Shown here: one piece after another, positions 1 through 10,779 of the stretch
Position numbering within the stretch: the first letter of the stretch is position 1
Layout: the number at the start of each line of letters is the position of its first letter
From: Cliona cf. orientalis
Lineage: Eukaryota > Porifera > Demospongiae > Clionaida > Clionaidae
Length of the DNA stretch: 64,000 bases
Reading direction: 5' to 3'
Assembly (NCBI GenBank): GCA_963930775.1
Contig: OZ005700.1
Location: 4,605,476 to 4,669,475 of the forward strand
Position numbers and translations under genes: made by a program
The notes under the pieces: generated by a model
Databases searched by the model: none
Told to the model about the DNA's origin: nothing
Seen by the model: only the letters and a program-made list of their open reading frames with translations

Positions 1-1226
1 AACGTACAATTGGTAGAATAAAAATTTTTAAGATACTTAGTGATATCCCTAACAATTGTATCTGATAAAAATATTCGTGGTTTTTTTTTAATGTTGAAAT
101 TCCTAAGCACAGGCAAAATGATTCATCACTGTACATGCTATCCAACGTTTTATCTCTCGCCTTGTAAGGACATTTAACTTCTACGATTTGGACAGAGTGG
201 CCGAAGTGGTCATTGACAATACCATAAGGTGATGCTCCCAGGAACCCGCAATCACTTAAATAAATTCCAGCTTCTCGGACAGAGAAATCCGAGCCAAGTG
301 TTGTTTAGTAAGCATCAAGGGCATCTTGCTCATGTTGCTGTCCCCATACTAATGCAGCAACCCCTCCACTGCAAACTTTAGTGTACAGCAGCTGCTTAAC
401 TAGAGCAGTATGGTTTTGACGCCGTTAGATAATCAAACCAAATTTGGATGCCGTCAGCCTCAACTGCCTTTCTTCCTGCCAGCGCTTGCAGTCGTTGGCC
501 TCTTGTTACTCGCTCAATTTCCCTAATTACATCTGCCGAGTATTTTACAGCAGCCAGAAATTTAACTCCAGCTGCAGAAATCGAGTTGCAATCAACTGAT
601 TGTGGTTTGTTTTGGAGCTCCTTCAGTATTAATTCTCGCACCAACGATGGTGGAGGGGGCAATGTGGGATCCAAGTTGGATGGTGCTGGAAGAGTTATCG
701 GCAAGAGGTGGATTAAGCCGATATCCTCACCACTTTCAATGATTTTTTGTCTCAGTGATGCAATTTTGGTGTGTGATGTTGATTGCATTTCAATTGGTCT
801 CGGATCGTATACCATTGATGATGCTGGTCGCTTCTGCTTACCATGCTCATGTTTTACACATGAAATATCTGCAACATTGCAAGGTTCAAGCTTACGCTTG
901 CGAGGTTGATTCCATTGTTGGAGTTGGGATGTGCAAGATACAGGAGATTGAAGCGACTTTACTTTAGAGTAGTCTTCCAAAGTATAACAAAGAGCAGAAA
1001 TGTGCTTGCAGCTCCCGTGAGGCCCTACTCCAGCGGCACAATCATAGCTTGCTTCAGTTACATCCCCAGATGAGTCTAATACTACATTAATTTTGTATAG
1101 TCTATCCTTTTTCATCTCCGGTAAGCAGGCACACTTGATTAGGTATGAATTATCTTGTGTTTTGGTATATATATTAAAAAAATAGCCATTTTCTTTCTTT
1201 TTTTCTTCAATTGAAGGAGACCACAC
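1..1226 (-). pseudogene. SWIM zinc-finger + YqaJ-type nuclease gene, broken, cut by window edge
   Basis: The minus strand encodes a 276-residue open stretch (396-1226) with a SWIM-like zinc-binding region (CAAGVGPHGSCKHISAL) about 65 residues in. A Pro-rich linker follows, and then a region ending in WFDYLTAS, like the start of YqaJ nuclease domains. Below position 395, in other frames, lie GASPYG and VEVKCPYKAR, which match the YqaJ core. YqaJ enzymes are phage lambda-exonuclease-like nucleases. SWIM-YqaJ fusions are common, often multicopy, in cnidarian and sponge genomes, so this may be cargo of a mobile element. The reading is broken about twice and runs off the left edge. The function in animals is not known to me. 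Confidence 0.72.
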
Positions 1227-2990
1227 ACTAAGCAGAAAAAAATTGTCCGAAAACCACCACGTAGTTGAACTGGATGCATAGTGGAGCCATACAATGCAAG
1301 CCAGTCGTTAGGCCAGTAGTCCAATGGATCATATGCAAAAAAAACGGTCTAAACAACGCACACCACTTCTCAGGGGTACCGTGCAAGCAGCAGCTGCAAC
1401 ATGCATTTTTACATTCCATGCACACTTTAGTGATAGAGAAAATAGTGCGTACACAACGAAAGAACCTGCAACTGCCCATAAAAGTGAAAGAACTACTCTA
1501 AAATAAGTGAGCCTGGTCCTGGATAGCACTAACCTTCCTACGATGAAAAATCCCGAATTTTGGAGAGGTACTTCCATGATAGGTCAATTTTTAGCCCAAT
1601 GGGGGCGTTTGGGTCTGTCAGTTTCACAAGAATTCTTGAATTTTCCCGTTTGCACTTGAACGAGGTCTAGCGTGGCCTACTGCACTGAATGCATGTGGTA
1701 AAGGTGGTTAGGTGGGCTATCTAGGCTACCAGGAAGCAGGAAACCACTATGGTCTAATGCATTTTAAAGGACATATACAATCCATCTGGTTCTGGCAAAT
1801 ATTATTGTTGTGATGAATGATCTTGGTCTTATTAGATAGATAATTTGCTGCAGAGTCCAATTTTGACACTTAAGAATTACATAAAGTTACCTGTTTTGAG
1901 ATATTTGGTCATTTGTAATGTATTATATACATAGAGTATCTGAGCCATCCCTACTTATAGAGTCTATCGACTCTATGATAGTCAGTAGACTCTATAAAGT
2001 ATGGATGGCCCGGATATGCCATATGTGTATTACATTACAAAACAGTAAAAACTCAGAGCAAAGAAAATGCTAAGATTTTTAACTTTCATATTCATTATCT
2101 ACACCAGAATATCTATCTATCAAGCACTAAACCATTTATGGAAGCAATCAAGTACGCCTCAACCACCTGTGTAAAGAATAAAAAAAAATGCAAAAAACTC
2201 AATCTTGTCTTCTTTTCCTATAGAGATAACTCAATATCGCCTCAATTTTTCACCTTAGTTTGAGCATAAATCCACTCCACTTCATAGTGTGCACGTCTGT
2301 GGCACGCTAGTTTTGTGGGTTATGGTGAACAATTTCATGAATAATTAATTAAATCAATAAAACATTCTGTGTATCGTAACAGAGTTAGCTATAAACTTTT
2401 AGTCTGTTCCAGCCTTCTCCTTATTTATTTCTGCTACTCCTGGCTTATCTAAAGCTTACTCAAACAATATATCTTGGTCTTGGTCCACGCGAGCAGTTTC
2501 ACCACTGTTTCACAACGTTTCACATTAATTTTTGATTAGATATTGGCAGTCTAGCTACAGACTCCACTTTCAGCAGCAAGTTTTCATCACTCTCGAGGGC
2601 CACAGGTAGAACTCTTGATTCAAAACCGTTCCTCTTTCGATAGGCTCTGGCTCCTTGGACCGAACCGCTGCACACACAGTCAGCCATAACTCTGACCTCG
2701 AATGCAAATTGAAACGTGTGTCTCTGCCTCTATCGCTGCAGAATTAGAACAGACCGTATATATGATGGTATCCTACGTTTCTAACTACGAGAAAACTGAC
2801 TTGAAAATTTTAAGTGCTTGCCATCCACTGCTTTGTATGGAGATAAACATTCACGCTTAGCTCGAAATTAAACAGTGTACAATATAACCTTAATTGTGGG
2901 TTTGTACAGCGCATTTTACAATTGAATATCTATCTATTCATTAAACCAAACAAGTACTAACCTCTCTAGCGAGAATTCGTGCCATGCTGA
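1227..2990. other. Intergenic/intronic, no supported gene
   Basis: AT-rich sequence with only short shadow frames. It contains one partial interspersed repeat (listed separately) and a small hairpin of TAGAGTC/GACTCTA words near 1960-2000. I see no exon with credible splice sites. If GNL2 continues left of the window, this would be intron. Confidence 0.5.
1790..1975 (+). repeat. Partial copy of the GGGACAGAGG interspersed repeat (3' part)
   Basis: The block from CATCTGGTTCTGGCAAATA through GATCTTGGTCTTATTAGATA to GCCATCCCTACTTATAGAG is shared with 5905-6090 and 25890-26075. Only the 3' part of the repeat is present here. Confidence 0.8.
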
Positions 2991-2993
2991 GGC

Positions 2994-3598
2994 TTGTGTG
3001 GCATGAAAGATTGCTCCCCCACTGAGTCTCCATTAAATGCACACCCTTTGTCCAGCACAGCAAGTGTTGACTTGCAAATTGCCAGTGAACTGCTGGAAGC
3101 TGAAGACGAGGTTTTAATCAACCTCTCAACCCATAGTGAGTCTCAGGCCTATGGACCAGAGGAACCTGCCCTTACTTCATCCGATATCATGACGGTTCCG
3201 ACGAGGAGATCGAGTGCCTAAGAAGAAATCAATCTCAAATCTTGTTTGAAAGTCCACTATGAGAAGTGGGAAGCTAGGTGTCCATGGTGTACTTGCCTGT
3301 GATGAGAAAAATGAGCTAAAGTGGACCCCAGTGTATGGGCGAAGAAGAAAGAGGGTACGTCTTAGCAAAGCTCAATTACAGAGATTTCCCGCTCACTGCC
3401 GTCCACCACCACAAAGTGACACATACTGATTCCAGCTCAAGTAGTTCTGAAGTTTCACTGAATATTCCTGAAGATGCAAAAGTGAAATACTCAGTGGTTG
3501 ATGGTGCTCCAGGACTCAGCATTGCTGCCAACAGGATACGTACTTGGGCCCCTATTGCCTCTAGAACTCAAGCCAGAAGCAAGAACTCTAATAACTAG
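2994..3598 (+). pseudogene. ORF1-like protein remnant with PGL...WTPI repeat motif
   Basis: Two open pieces (2994-3221 and 3335-3598) carry an acidic N-terminal stretch and a C terminus reading DGAPGLSIAANRIRTWAPIA followed by RTQARS and a stop. The same C-terminal pattern closes the reading region at 60911-61450 (DGSPGLL...WTPIASRTRSR). Another frame between the pieces (near 3300) has a further WTPV..RRRKR copy. By architecture it resembles ORF1/gag-like proteins of invertebrate retroelements, but I do not recognise a named domain. It is degraded, with a few breaks. Its function is unknown. Confidence 0.5.
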
Positions 3599-3713
3599 CT
3601 AGCGGTACCTCTACCGCGTGCGTACCTCTCGTTACCTCGATAGTATCAAGTGAAATTGAAATCGCATGTGTAGAAACCAAAAGGAGGGAAAGAGCCTGGG
3701 AGAAAGGCTATAC

Positions 3714-4139
3714 ATATGTGACCGGATTTGAGAAAAGGGGGCACTTCGCGCATTTCCCGAATTTTGGTTTTAAAACGCTTATATCTCTGGAAGCATAGCA
3801 GCTATGAACTTCAAACCTGGAATGAATATTGTTTCATCATCCCACTACACTTGCTGCAAATCGCGGGGCCCGCCCGCTTCCGGTATGGGCGGGGCGAGCG
3901 GCCGCGTCGAACACGTTCGAAAATCGCCGTTTTATGCCCTTCTTTGGCGGCTCACCGCTCGGGACAGGAGGCTTGCTCAGGCTTCTAACGTTGGATCTGT
4001 GAAGTAGAAGGCCCAAACTGCTAACAAACCAAGTCTGAAGCCCAAGGCTCTCACTGCCTTGAAATGGTGATAAGTTGAAAAGTGACAAAAAATCGCGTTT
4101 TGCGCGAAGTGCCCCCTTTTCTCAAATCCGGTCACATAT
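3714..4139. mobile_element. Inverted-repeat MITE, TGTGACCGG family, copy A
   Basis: About 37-bp terminal inverted repeats begin ATATGTGACCGGATTTGAG and continue into GGGGGCACTTCGCGC. The left copy starts near 3714 and the right copy ends near 4139. The total is 426 bp with no coding capacity. The flanks are TA-rich, so a TA-type target duplication is possible but cannot be proven. Confidence 0.85.
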
Positions 4140-4145
4140 ATATAG

Positions 4146-5208
4146 AAGTGTAGAAAACAATTGAATAAAATTGAAAGATGAAGTAGGGATGGCAGTGCCA
4201 AAAAAAATACCTAAACAAGATTTGTAGGGATAACGTATCACATCCACTATACATCCCTATGCTTGTTTTTCTTAATTATTATCATACACCTCTGATTCAG
4301 TATGTAAAGTGTTCGATATAGATCCATGGGTATACGGTAACGATTTTCCATTCCTGCATGTGCCCCATATGTGACCGGATTTGGGAAAACCCTCCATATG
4401 GGATCCGCGCGCGATTCGCGCAATGCGCGTTTTTAGTAGCTCAGGCCGAAATTTGTCAAAGTCCAGATTTTGTCATATAAATGTCGAACAACCCTTCTTC
4501 TAACTGTTGCCGTCTTCTACGGAGGCTAGTCGTGCTATACGAAGGCGAAATAAGCCTTCATTTTGATCCACCTAGTCGGCACAGCCGCCGTACACGGAGC
4601 CCGTTGCTATGGGCGCTAATTAGAATTCTCTACCTAGATACAGCTAGATTCATCGAACTACTGTACGTTCGCTCACTTTTTTTTAGCTTCTTGGGCATCT
4701 AAGAACAATCGGCTGTCGTTATCAACAACGAAATTCAACTCTTACTCGATCTTTACGTTCATTTCAAACGGCTCCGCCCAGGTCCATTTAATTGATTTCT
4801 GGGTCACACGTAGTATGCGGAAACGCCATACGTGTGCATAGCAACGCCGTTAGACCGTAATTTCTCGATTATTGGAGGTGAGGCGCGATCGCAAACAAAG
4901 CGCTGCATCTTAACAACGAAGCGAGTGATCGGCCTAAGACTTGAACGCGGGTTAGCTCTATGCTAGAGCTATCAACCATGCATCAAACTCAATTTTCTGA
5001 AAAAATCCCATACGGAGGGTTTTCCCAAATCCGGTCACATATATAATATGTGTGTGCACAGCTACTCAAAAAGCAAGTGTAGGGAGGTATAGTGGATGCG
5101 ATATGTTATTCCTACAAATCTTGTTTATGTATTTTTTGGCACTGCCAGCACTGCCATCCCTACTTCATCCTTCAATTTCATTCAATTGTTTTTTATACTT
5201 GTTACTGT
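4146..5208. mobile_element. Outer inverted-repeat element (long ~125-bp arms)
   Basis: The left arm 4146-4270 is the reverse complement of 5078-5208 at roughly 85-90% by eye; shared words include GAAGTAGGGATGGCAGTGC and AACAAGATTTGTAGG. The arms enclose about 800 bp, most of which is the second TGTGACCGG element. It is best read as a foldback-type element later invaded by a MITE. Confidence 0.75.
4367..5042. mobile_element. Inverted-repeat MITE, TGTGACCGG family, copy B (nested)
   Basis: The termini ATATGTGACCGGATTTGGG (left) and their complement ending at 5042 extend inward through GAAAACCCTCC, an arm of about 32 bp. Only the outer ~22 bp match copy A, so the two internal sequences differ. 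The element sits inside the larger inverted repeat 4146-5208. Confidence 0.85.
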
Positions 5209-5274
5209 TCTTTTTTTAATGCCCTCAGGGTAGTTCATTAATTTTCATCAATGCCACCTAGCTAACTATTCTCA

Positions 5275-6090
5275 CGGGGACAGAGGCTGGGCATGGGACT
5301 ATACCGTCATATACAGTACAATATGACCTGATACTATGGTTTACCTATTTGTTGTTAATGCATGGAACTAGCTACAACTTCAAAAAAATTTTTTTCTGGA
5401 CCTAGCTACATCCAACTGTGCTCCAATAATTATAGGGAAGCAGGTACACCACTGATTCAGCATGTTTGCGTGATCCTATGGTACCCCAAATAAACCGGCC
5501 GTAAGTTCAAACTTGAATAATTCTGTAAGTGCAAATTTGATAAGACGTTTTCTTTTGGGATTCTCGAGACAACTCAGGTAACCAGCTGCGTCTAGACTGA
5601 CCTGCGAATGAAGCCACACCCCTCATTATCTCGATCCTGAAGCTGGCTGACCAGCAAACTTGAAAGAAGGCTGTTTAATGACGAAAACCTTTTGTTTCAG
5701 CATCGTATTTACAGGCCAGTACTTTAAGTTTACTGTTGGTAGTAGCCACCATAATCGACAGTTCGCTGAGATGATCAGCTGAGCACTCGTACTCGAGCAG
5801 CTCAGGTCCCGGATAGGCAGGTGAGTGGTCATGGTAGTCTTGAGTTAGCCCAGGAAAATGGAAAGAAAGAAAAAAAGAAAGATTGACCAATGGCTATTTT
5901 TTTGAACATCTGGTTCTGGCAAATACAAATGAGTTGATAAATGATCTTGGTCTTATTACACAGATAATTTGCTGTAGATTCTGATTTTGACACTTAGAAG
6001 TTTCACAAAATTACCTGTTTTGAGATAATTGGATATTTGTAATGTATTATATATATGGAGTATCCGTGCCATCCCTACTACCGACTCTAT
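5275..6090 (+). repeat. GGGACAGAGG interspersed repeat, near-full copy
   Basis: Collinear with 25030-26075, from GGGGACAGAGGCTGGGCATG to GTGCCATCCCTACT. Shared internal landmarks are GGAAGCAGGTACA, TTCTCGAGACAACTCAGGTA and GTAGTCTTGAGTTAGCCC. The last lies just after an AGGTGAG splice-donor-like word. It has no obvious terminal inverted repeat, so the superfamily is unknown. Confidence 0.85.
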
Positions 6091-6255
6091 GATACTATGA
6101 CCATAATATCCCCAGTAGCTGTATCTTTGGTTACTGTATAATAATTTCCGTAGAGTACGAGCGTGAACGGTGCATTAACTGGTTTGTAGTTTGAATTCAA
6201 AGTGTTAGCTAGCTAGTTTGTATCTCGTTCTCTTGTGACAAACGCCGGTTGGAGT

Positions 6256-7737
6256 ATGGCCGAGAACAACAAAACTGACCTGATCAATGGCTGTATATCC
6301 AGGAAAATATGGGATGAACTTGCCCCAACCTTCACCCGCATCGAAGATTCTACTCTCGAAGAAGTCGAGGCTCTACTCGATCCAAACCTTGTCCCGCCTG
6401 GTTTTCTAGACCCCAAGCCTCCGAAAAAGAAACTGAGATTGTCCCTTTCTAAGAGCGCTAGCAAGACAACGGAGAAGCCCGTGCTGTCCACTAGCCGGTT
6501 TGCAGTTCCCGTTTCAAACGAGCAGTTCACTGAAGCTGCGAAGGGAGCGGTGCCTAGTAATACGAAGAAAAATAACGCTTGGGCCGAGAGAACCTTCAAC
6601 GCTTGGGTAGAGCACCGAAACGAGATGAAGCCGGACTCTGTACCGACCGATCTGTTGACCTGTCATGATCCCGACATCGTTTGTAAGTACATGCACTATT
6701 TTGTACTTGAAGCTAGAACCCAAGATGGAAATAAATATCCTCCAGGGACAATTCGATCCATTCTAAGTGGTTTGAATAGAATTCTGAAAGATTCAAAGGC
6801 ACCTTTTTCGATTCTTGACAAAGCAAATCCATCTTTTCGTGACTTGCAGCTTACACTGGATACTGTCACTAGCGATCTCCATCGTGAAGGGGTTGGCGTC
6901 AATAAGAAGAGTGCCCTAGTCATTACCTTTGAGCATGAGGAGTTGTTCTGGGAAAAAAAGGTCCTGGGGTAAGACACACCTAAGTCTTTACAACGTGCTG
7001 TTTTTTACTCAGTTGGCCTTCATTTTGTGCTGTGAGGGGTTCAGGAACAGCATGACCTTCAACTGGAGCAGCTCAAACGTTTCCCTTCTGACACATCCGT
7101 GTATTCTGATGAGGTCTATTACGAGTACCGAGAATTTATTTCGAAGAATAACCAACACAGGTTCAAGGATATCAATGCTACTAACAAATGTGTAAAAGTT
7201 TATGCTAGACCTGGTTGTGACAGATGTGTGGTTCGCCTTCTCGATTTCTATGTTTCAAAATTGCCTCCAGATCCTCCTGGCTTTTACCTTCGACCGCTGG
7301 AGAGAGTACCTTCGGAGAATAAGCCGTGGTACTGTAATAGCCGTGTTGGAGTCAACAAGCTGAAAACATTCTTATCTGATATTTCAGCTGAATCGGGTGT
7401 AGATGTTCATTACACTAATCACTCGCTTCGTGCTACTGCGGTGACTCGAATGTACAATACTGGAGTTCCTGAGAAGCTTACTGCAGAGAAGTCTGGGCAT
7501 CGAAGCTTGAAGGCCTTGCGTGCATACGAACAAACATCTGAAGATCAGGAGAAGTCAGCTGCTAAGTGTATTCAGCTTCCTGGACAGGCTTTCAACAACT
7601 CAGTCGCTCTGTGTCCTTCTGACAAAGAGAATCGTCCTCCTGCACCTAAAATCAATGAGCAGTCCACTTCTAAAGCAGCTGCCCTTCAGCAGTTTTCTGG
7701 ACTCTCTAATTGTACATTCAACTTTTATCAATCTTAA
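6256..7737 (+). pseudogene. Crypton/KIAA1958-type tyrosine recombinase pseudogene
   Basis: One reading frame of 494 codons from an ATG with a good context (A at -3, G at +4), interrupted by two in-frame stops. The N-terminal ~110 residues are a linker. Next is a core-binding domain (KYPPGTIRSILSGLNRIL), then the catalytic domain with FYLRPLERVP, the HxxR motif in NHSLRAT (near 7420), GHRSL and the presumed nucleophile in RAYEQ. This is the DUF3504 tyrosine recombinase family derived from Crypton DNA transposons (KIAA1958, ZMYM2-4 and QRICH1 in vertebrates). The stops are TAA at 6970-6972 and TGA at 7033-7035. The TGA falls where relatives have the first catalytic Arg (LRGG), as expected from a CGA to TGA change. 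It is therefore not active as written. The rest of the frame is still clean, which suggests recent decay. Confidence 0.85.
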
Positions 7738-7883
7738 CTCACACTGGACATTCCCATTCAGACTGTGCCCTTAATAATTTACCCATATAGTTATGATTCT
7801 TTGAGCTCTTAATTTTGTGATTTACAAGTTTTCTCTGTGAAAATTTTGTTGTATTATACTATTGGTATTGAAAATTGACTTGT

Positions 7884-7985
7884 TGATGGTGCTCTATTGT
7901 CCCCAGCTGTGCTCTATTTTCCACAACTGTGCTTTATTTTCCCCAGCTGTGCTCTATTTTCCACTTGTCTGTGCTCTATTTACCC
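7884..7985. repeat. Short tandem repeat, ~20-bp unit, about 5 copies
   Basis: The units read like GCTGTGCTCTATTTTCCCCA with small changes between copies. It lies just downstream of the recombinase pseudogene. Confidence 0.85.
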
Positions 7986-8088
7986 TAATTAACCACACTA
8001 GTAAGGCCCATATTCTGTGGCTATGCTCACTATGGAGTTTAGAGGAACAGTTTTTCCTTTGATGTGTATGGCTTCAATACTACAAGTA

Positions 8089-8210
8089 ATAGTTATATCA
8101 CGGGCGCGAGGGATGTATGGCATTTATTGCACCGAAGCACGAGGGCGCGAAGCAGCCCGAGGGCTGAGTGCAATAAATGCCATACATCCCGAGTGCACGT
8201 GATATAACTA
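8089..8210. mobile_element. Palindromic MITE (foldback hairpin)
   Basis: The arms AGTTATATCACG...GGATGTATGGCATTTATTGC and their complement pair over about 50 bp. The GC-rich centre is GAGGGCGCGAAGCAGCCCGAGGG-like. It is non-coding. Confidence 0.8.
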
Positions 8211-8567
8211 TTTTATATCCCGTGGGCGTTAGCTACCATGGATACTGAAAAGAAGAAGAAAGAACAACTCATCTTGGTCATATCAGACTACTAAGCCACT
8301 CTCTGAGTCAGCTCTCGAACGTCAAGCGTTCCTTAGAGCGCCTCGTGACTGAGGGGTGTGGTCAAATCGACACTAAACTCGATCGCGTGACAAGCACCAT
8401 CGAGTTCAGAATCTGATATTCGTCGCTCAAGCTGTTGCCTAGCACAGAAGCGAATACCTATTGCCATGCCAAAGCTTCTATGCGGTAAGCTTACCTTGGT
8501 ATGTCTGTAGCTTTCTCAGTCTGTGTAGACTTGCGATCGACCGACCGATCGACGATACCACTCCGCC

Positions 8568-9065
8568 CAGGGTTTCATTTAGGATTTTTGTCAAGGGGGG
8601 GGGGGGGGGGGGGGCAAATATGATAATTCCAGAGTTAAGGGGGGGCAAAGACTATAGTATGTTTTTCCATCCGTGAAGAAGGATGTTGTGCTCACTAACT
8701 TCATTATATTAGGGGGGTCCGGGGGGTATGCTCCCCCAGGAAAATTTTCAACCTCTTAGACTGTTTCTGGTGGCTTCTGAGCACTCGGATGGGGAAAGTC
8801 TGTCAGTAATATCCACTGGTTCCCCTCTATTTCAAGTCAAATGTTGCAAGGATGTGGGATGTGTCTCCTACTGCGCGTAGCGCGAAGCTTTAGCTAATTT
8901 ATTGCTTAAAAATAAGCAAAATTGCCGCTTTGGACACTTTCACTGGTTAAATCTTTTACTTGTACATGTATTACATGTATGGATGGTGGCTACTCTCAAG
9001 GGGGGGCAGCCAGCTTCCAAGGGGGGGCGAGTGACCCCTCCCGCCCCCCCCTAAATGAAACCCTG
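8568..9065 (+). mobile_element. G/C-homopolymer inverted-repeat element, copy 1
   Basis: The termini CAGGGTTTCATTTAGG (8568) and CTAAATGAAACCCTG (to 9065) are flanked by a perfect 5-bp target duplication CCGCC (8563-8567 and 9066-9070). Internally it carries a run of about 17 G, further runs of 6-7 G and a GGGGGTATGCTCCCCC hairpin. There is no transposase gene, so it is a non-autonomous DNA transposon. A sister copy lies at 44773-45213. Confidence 0.9.
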
Positions 9066-9710
9066 CCGCCCATCGCTTCGAACCGCTTTGTGCTTTCTCC
9101 TGCCATTGTTCCCGCTACACGCTCCATTAATAGAGCTTTACAGAGCCCCACAGAATCGCTGAAGAAGCGGCTAGTTCTTTGATCCTTGGCAATACTTTTG
9201 CCTAAAGCGCGTTTGACAGTGCAATATGAGTTTGCGGTTAGTGCAATATCGTTGCGGTTAGTGCAATATGGCATATATTTTACTTAGCAACAACATAGTA
9301 ACGGATATAAATATATATAACCACATACACCATAATATATACACATATAATGGTGTGTGTGATAAAAGGTCGTCAATTTTGTGCGTACACAGTGCTCAGT
9401 CGCAAAGAGAATCAGATGGAGTCTGAGACAGGCTTTCGACCTTGACAGCGATAAGTTTTGATGCTACTACCACAGTACTCAACAAAGCAGAAGAACTATT
9501 TCAGATCGGTCCAGTTGTTCCGTGGCATGCAAGATGCATATGCTATGTTTTGGCTTTATTTATCGATGGCACTACATAAGCCAAGAGAACACATGAAGTT
9601 CGGCCAGCGGTACTTGTGAGAGAAGGTAATATGCTACTTGTAAGATGTTTGCTGGATAAACATAAACATGTAACAGTCGATTGAGAAGTGAAGGAAGAGA
9701 AAAAAACTCA

Positions 9711-9785
9711 GGACTTAGCCGGGATTTGAACCCAGGACCTTCTGAATTCTAGTCAGACACTCTTACCAACTGAGCTACTAAGCCC
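9711..9785 (-). tRNA. tRNA-like gene, left arm
   Basis: 75 nt on the minus strand, with acceptor stem GGGCTTA/TAAGTCC, A-box TAGCTCAGTTGG and B-box GGTTCAAATCC. The anticodon arm TCTGA-CTAGAAT-TCAGA places AGA at positions 34-36. That would be Ser, but the variable loop is short, so the isotype is doubtful. It may be a tRNA-derived repeat rather than a working tRNA. Confidence 0.6.
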
Positions 9786-9916
9786 TGATGGCAGCGGAGT
9801 GCAGGATAGGTGGTATACATCCTAGGAACGAGTTCAAACCTGGCCTCTTCACTTGGTGTGAGGTTTGAACTCGTTCCTAGGATGTATACCACCTATCCTA
9901 CACTCCGCTGCCATCA

Positions 9917-9991
9917 GGGCTTAGTAGCTCAGTTGGTAAGAGTGTCTGACTAGAATTCAGAAGGTCCTGGGTTCAAATCCCGGCTAAGTCC
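9917..9991 (+). tRNA. tRNA-like gene, right arm
   Basis: Mirror copy of the minus-strand tRNA-like sequence, identical by eye, with intact internal A and B boxes and a full cloverleaf. The same caution about isotype (AGA in the anticodon position with a short variable loop) applies. Confidence 0.6.
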
Positions 9992-10247
9992 TGAGATTTT
10001 TCTCTTCCTTCACTTCTCAATCGCCTGTTTCAACACCTGCCTTACCAGGCTTATGGTAATTAGCCTTTAATTATAAACATGTAAGACACTCTAAATTTTT
10101 AAGTGTTGGAAAGGCTCTGATGAGACCCTAAATTTTCTCACAACTACTTCATAGATTACCTAAGAGATTAGTTTCATCATAGATTACACCATAATTACCT
10201 CACAACCACAGAAAAGTAAATTGCTACTGGGGATATAATAAACATAC

Positions 10248-10361
10248 CTTAGCAAACTGTCTCAAAAGATGTATCAGAGATCCCTTGCCAAATGAATTGG
10301 TTAGACTGGCATGAAAAGCCAAAGTTGGATAATCACTTGAGAGTTTTGCTATCCACTGAGT
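10248..10361 (-). CDS. GNL2: GNL2 exon j (GTPase G5 region)
   Basis: 38 codons from [16 protein letters not shown] through [13 protein letters not shown] to LLRQFAK. This closely matches GNL2/Nog2p and includes the G5-like HASLT. The acceptor is ACGTAG and the donor is GTATGT, both in phase 0. It is separated from exon i by a 53-bp intron. It is the last GNL2 exon in the window. The next expected exon (QISVGFIGYPNVGKSS in relatives) was not found in 1-10247. Confidence 0.93.
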
Positions 10362-10414
10362 CTACGTCATAAAAAGCATAATAACGATCATACACAGTGA
10401 AAGAAGCTACCTAC

Positions 10415-10543
10415 TGTAACCCACGATGGAACTAGGTCACACTTATTGAGTAGAAGCACTAAGTGCTTGTATGGTTTTTCTTTCTTCAGGTAGCCTTCAA
10501 TACGTTTAGAGCGTGTACCTAGAGGATCACGTGCATCCAGGAC
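10415..10543 (-). CDS. GNL2: GNL2 exon i (DARDP and G4 NKCD motifs)
   Basis: 43 codons including [19 protein letters not shown] and [18 protein letters not shown] is the G4 guanine-specificity motif. DARDP is typical of circularly permuted YlqF/YawG-type GTPases, in which G4 and G5 precede G1. The acceptor is GGTATAG and the donor is GTAGGT, both in phase 0. The intron upstream (10544-23753) is 13.2 kb and full of retroelement fossils. Confidence 0.94.
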
Positions 10544-10779
10544 CTATACCATAAATAAAACAGATTAGAACTCTTCCACATAGGGTTTGCTCTACAGTAG
10601 TTAGGGTAGGATTATATTTAGGATTATAGTGCGTTTTAGATACTGATAATCTTTGTAGGGGTACTACTAATCCTTGATATTTTCGTAGTTGACAGGGTAT
10701 TTTATAATTTTATGCTGACTTAAATTTAATTATTAGTGGTTAGTTCAATTTCTTAATTTTGCCACCGCAACTCTCCAAT

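Larger units (their letters stand above)
9671..10030. repeat. Near-perfect palindrome enclosing two tRNA-like genes
   Basis: Arms of about 165 bp differ at only a few positions and are separated by a 19-bp loop near 9841-9859. Each arm contains one tRNA-like sequence, and the 5' ends face each other. The arms extend beyond the tRNA parts on both sides. Confidence 0.9.
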
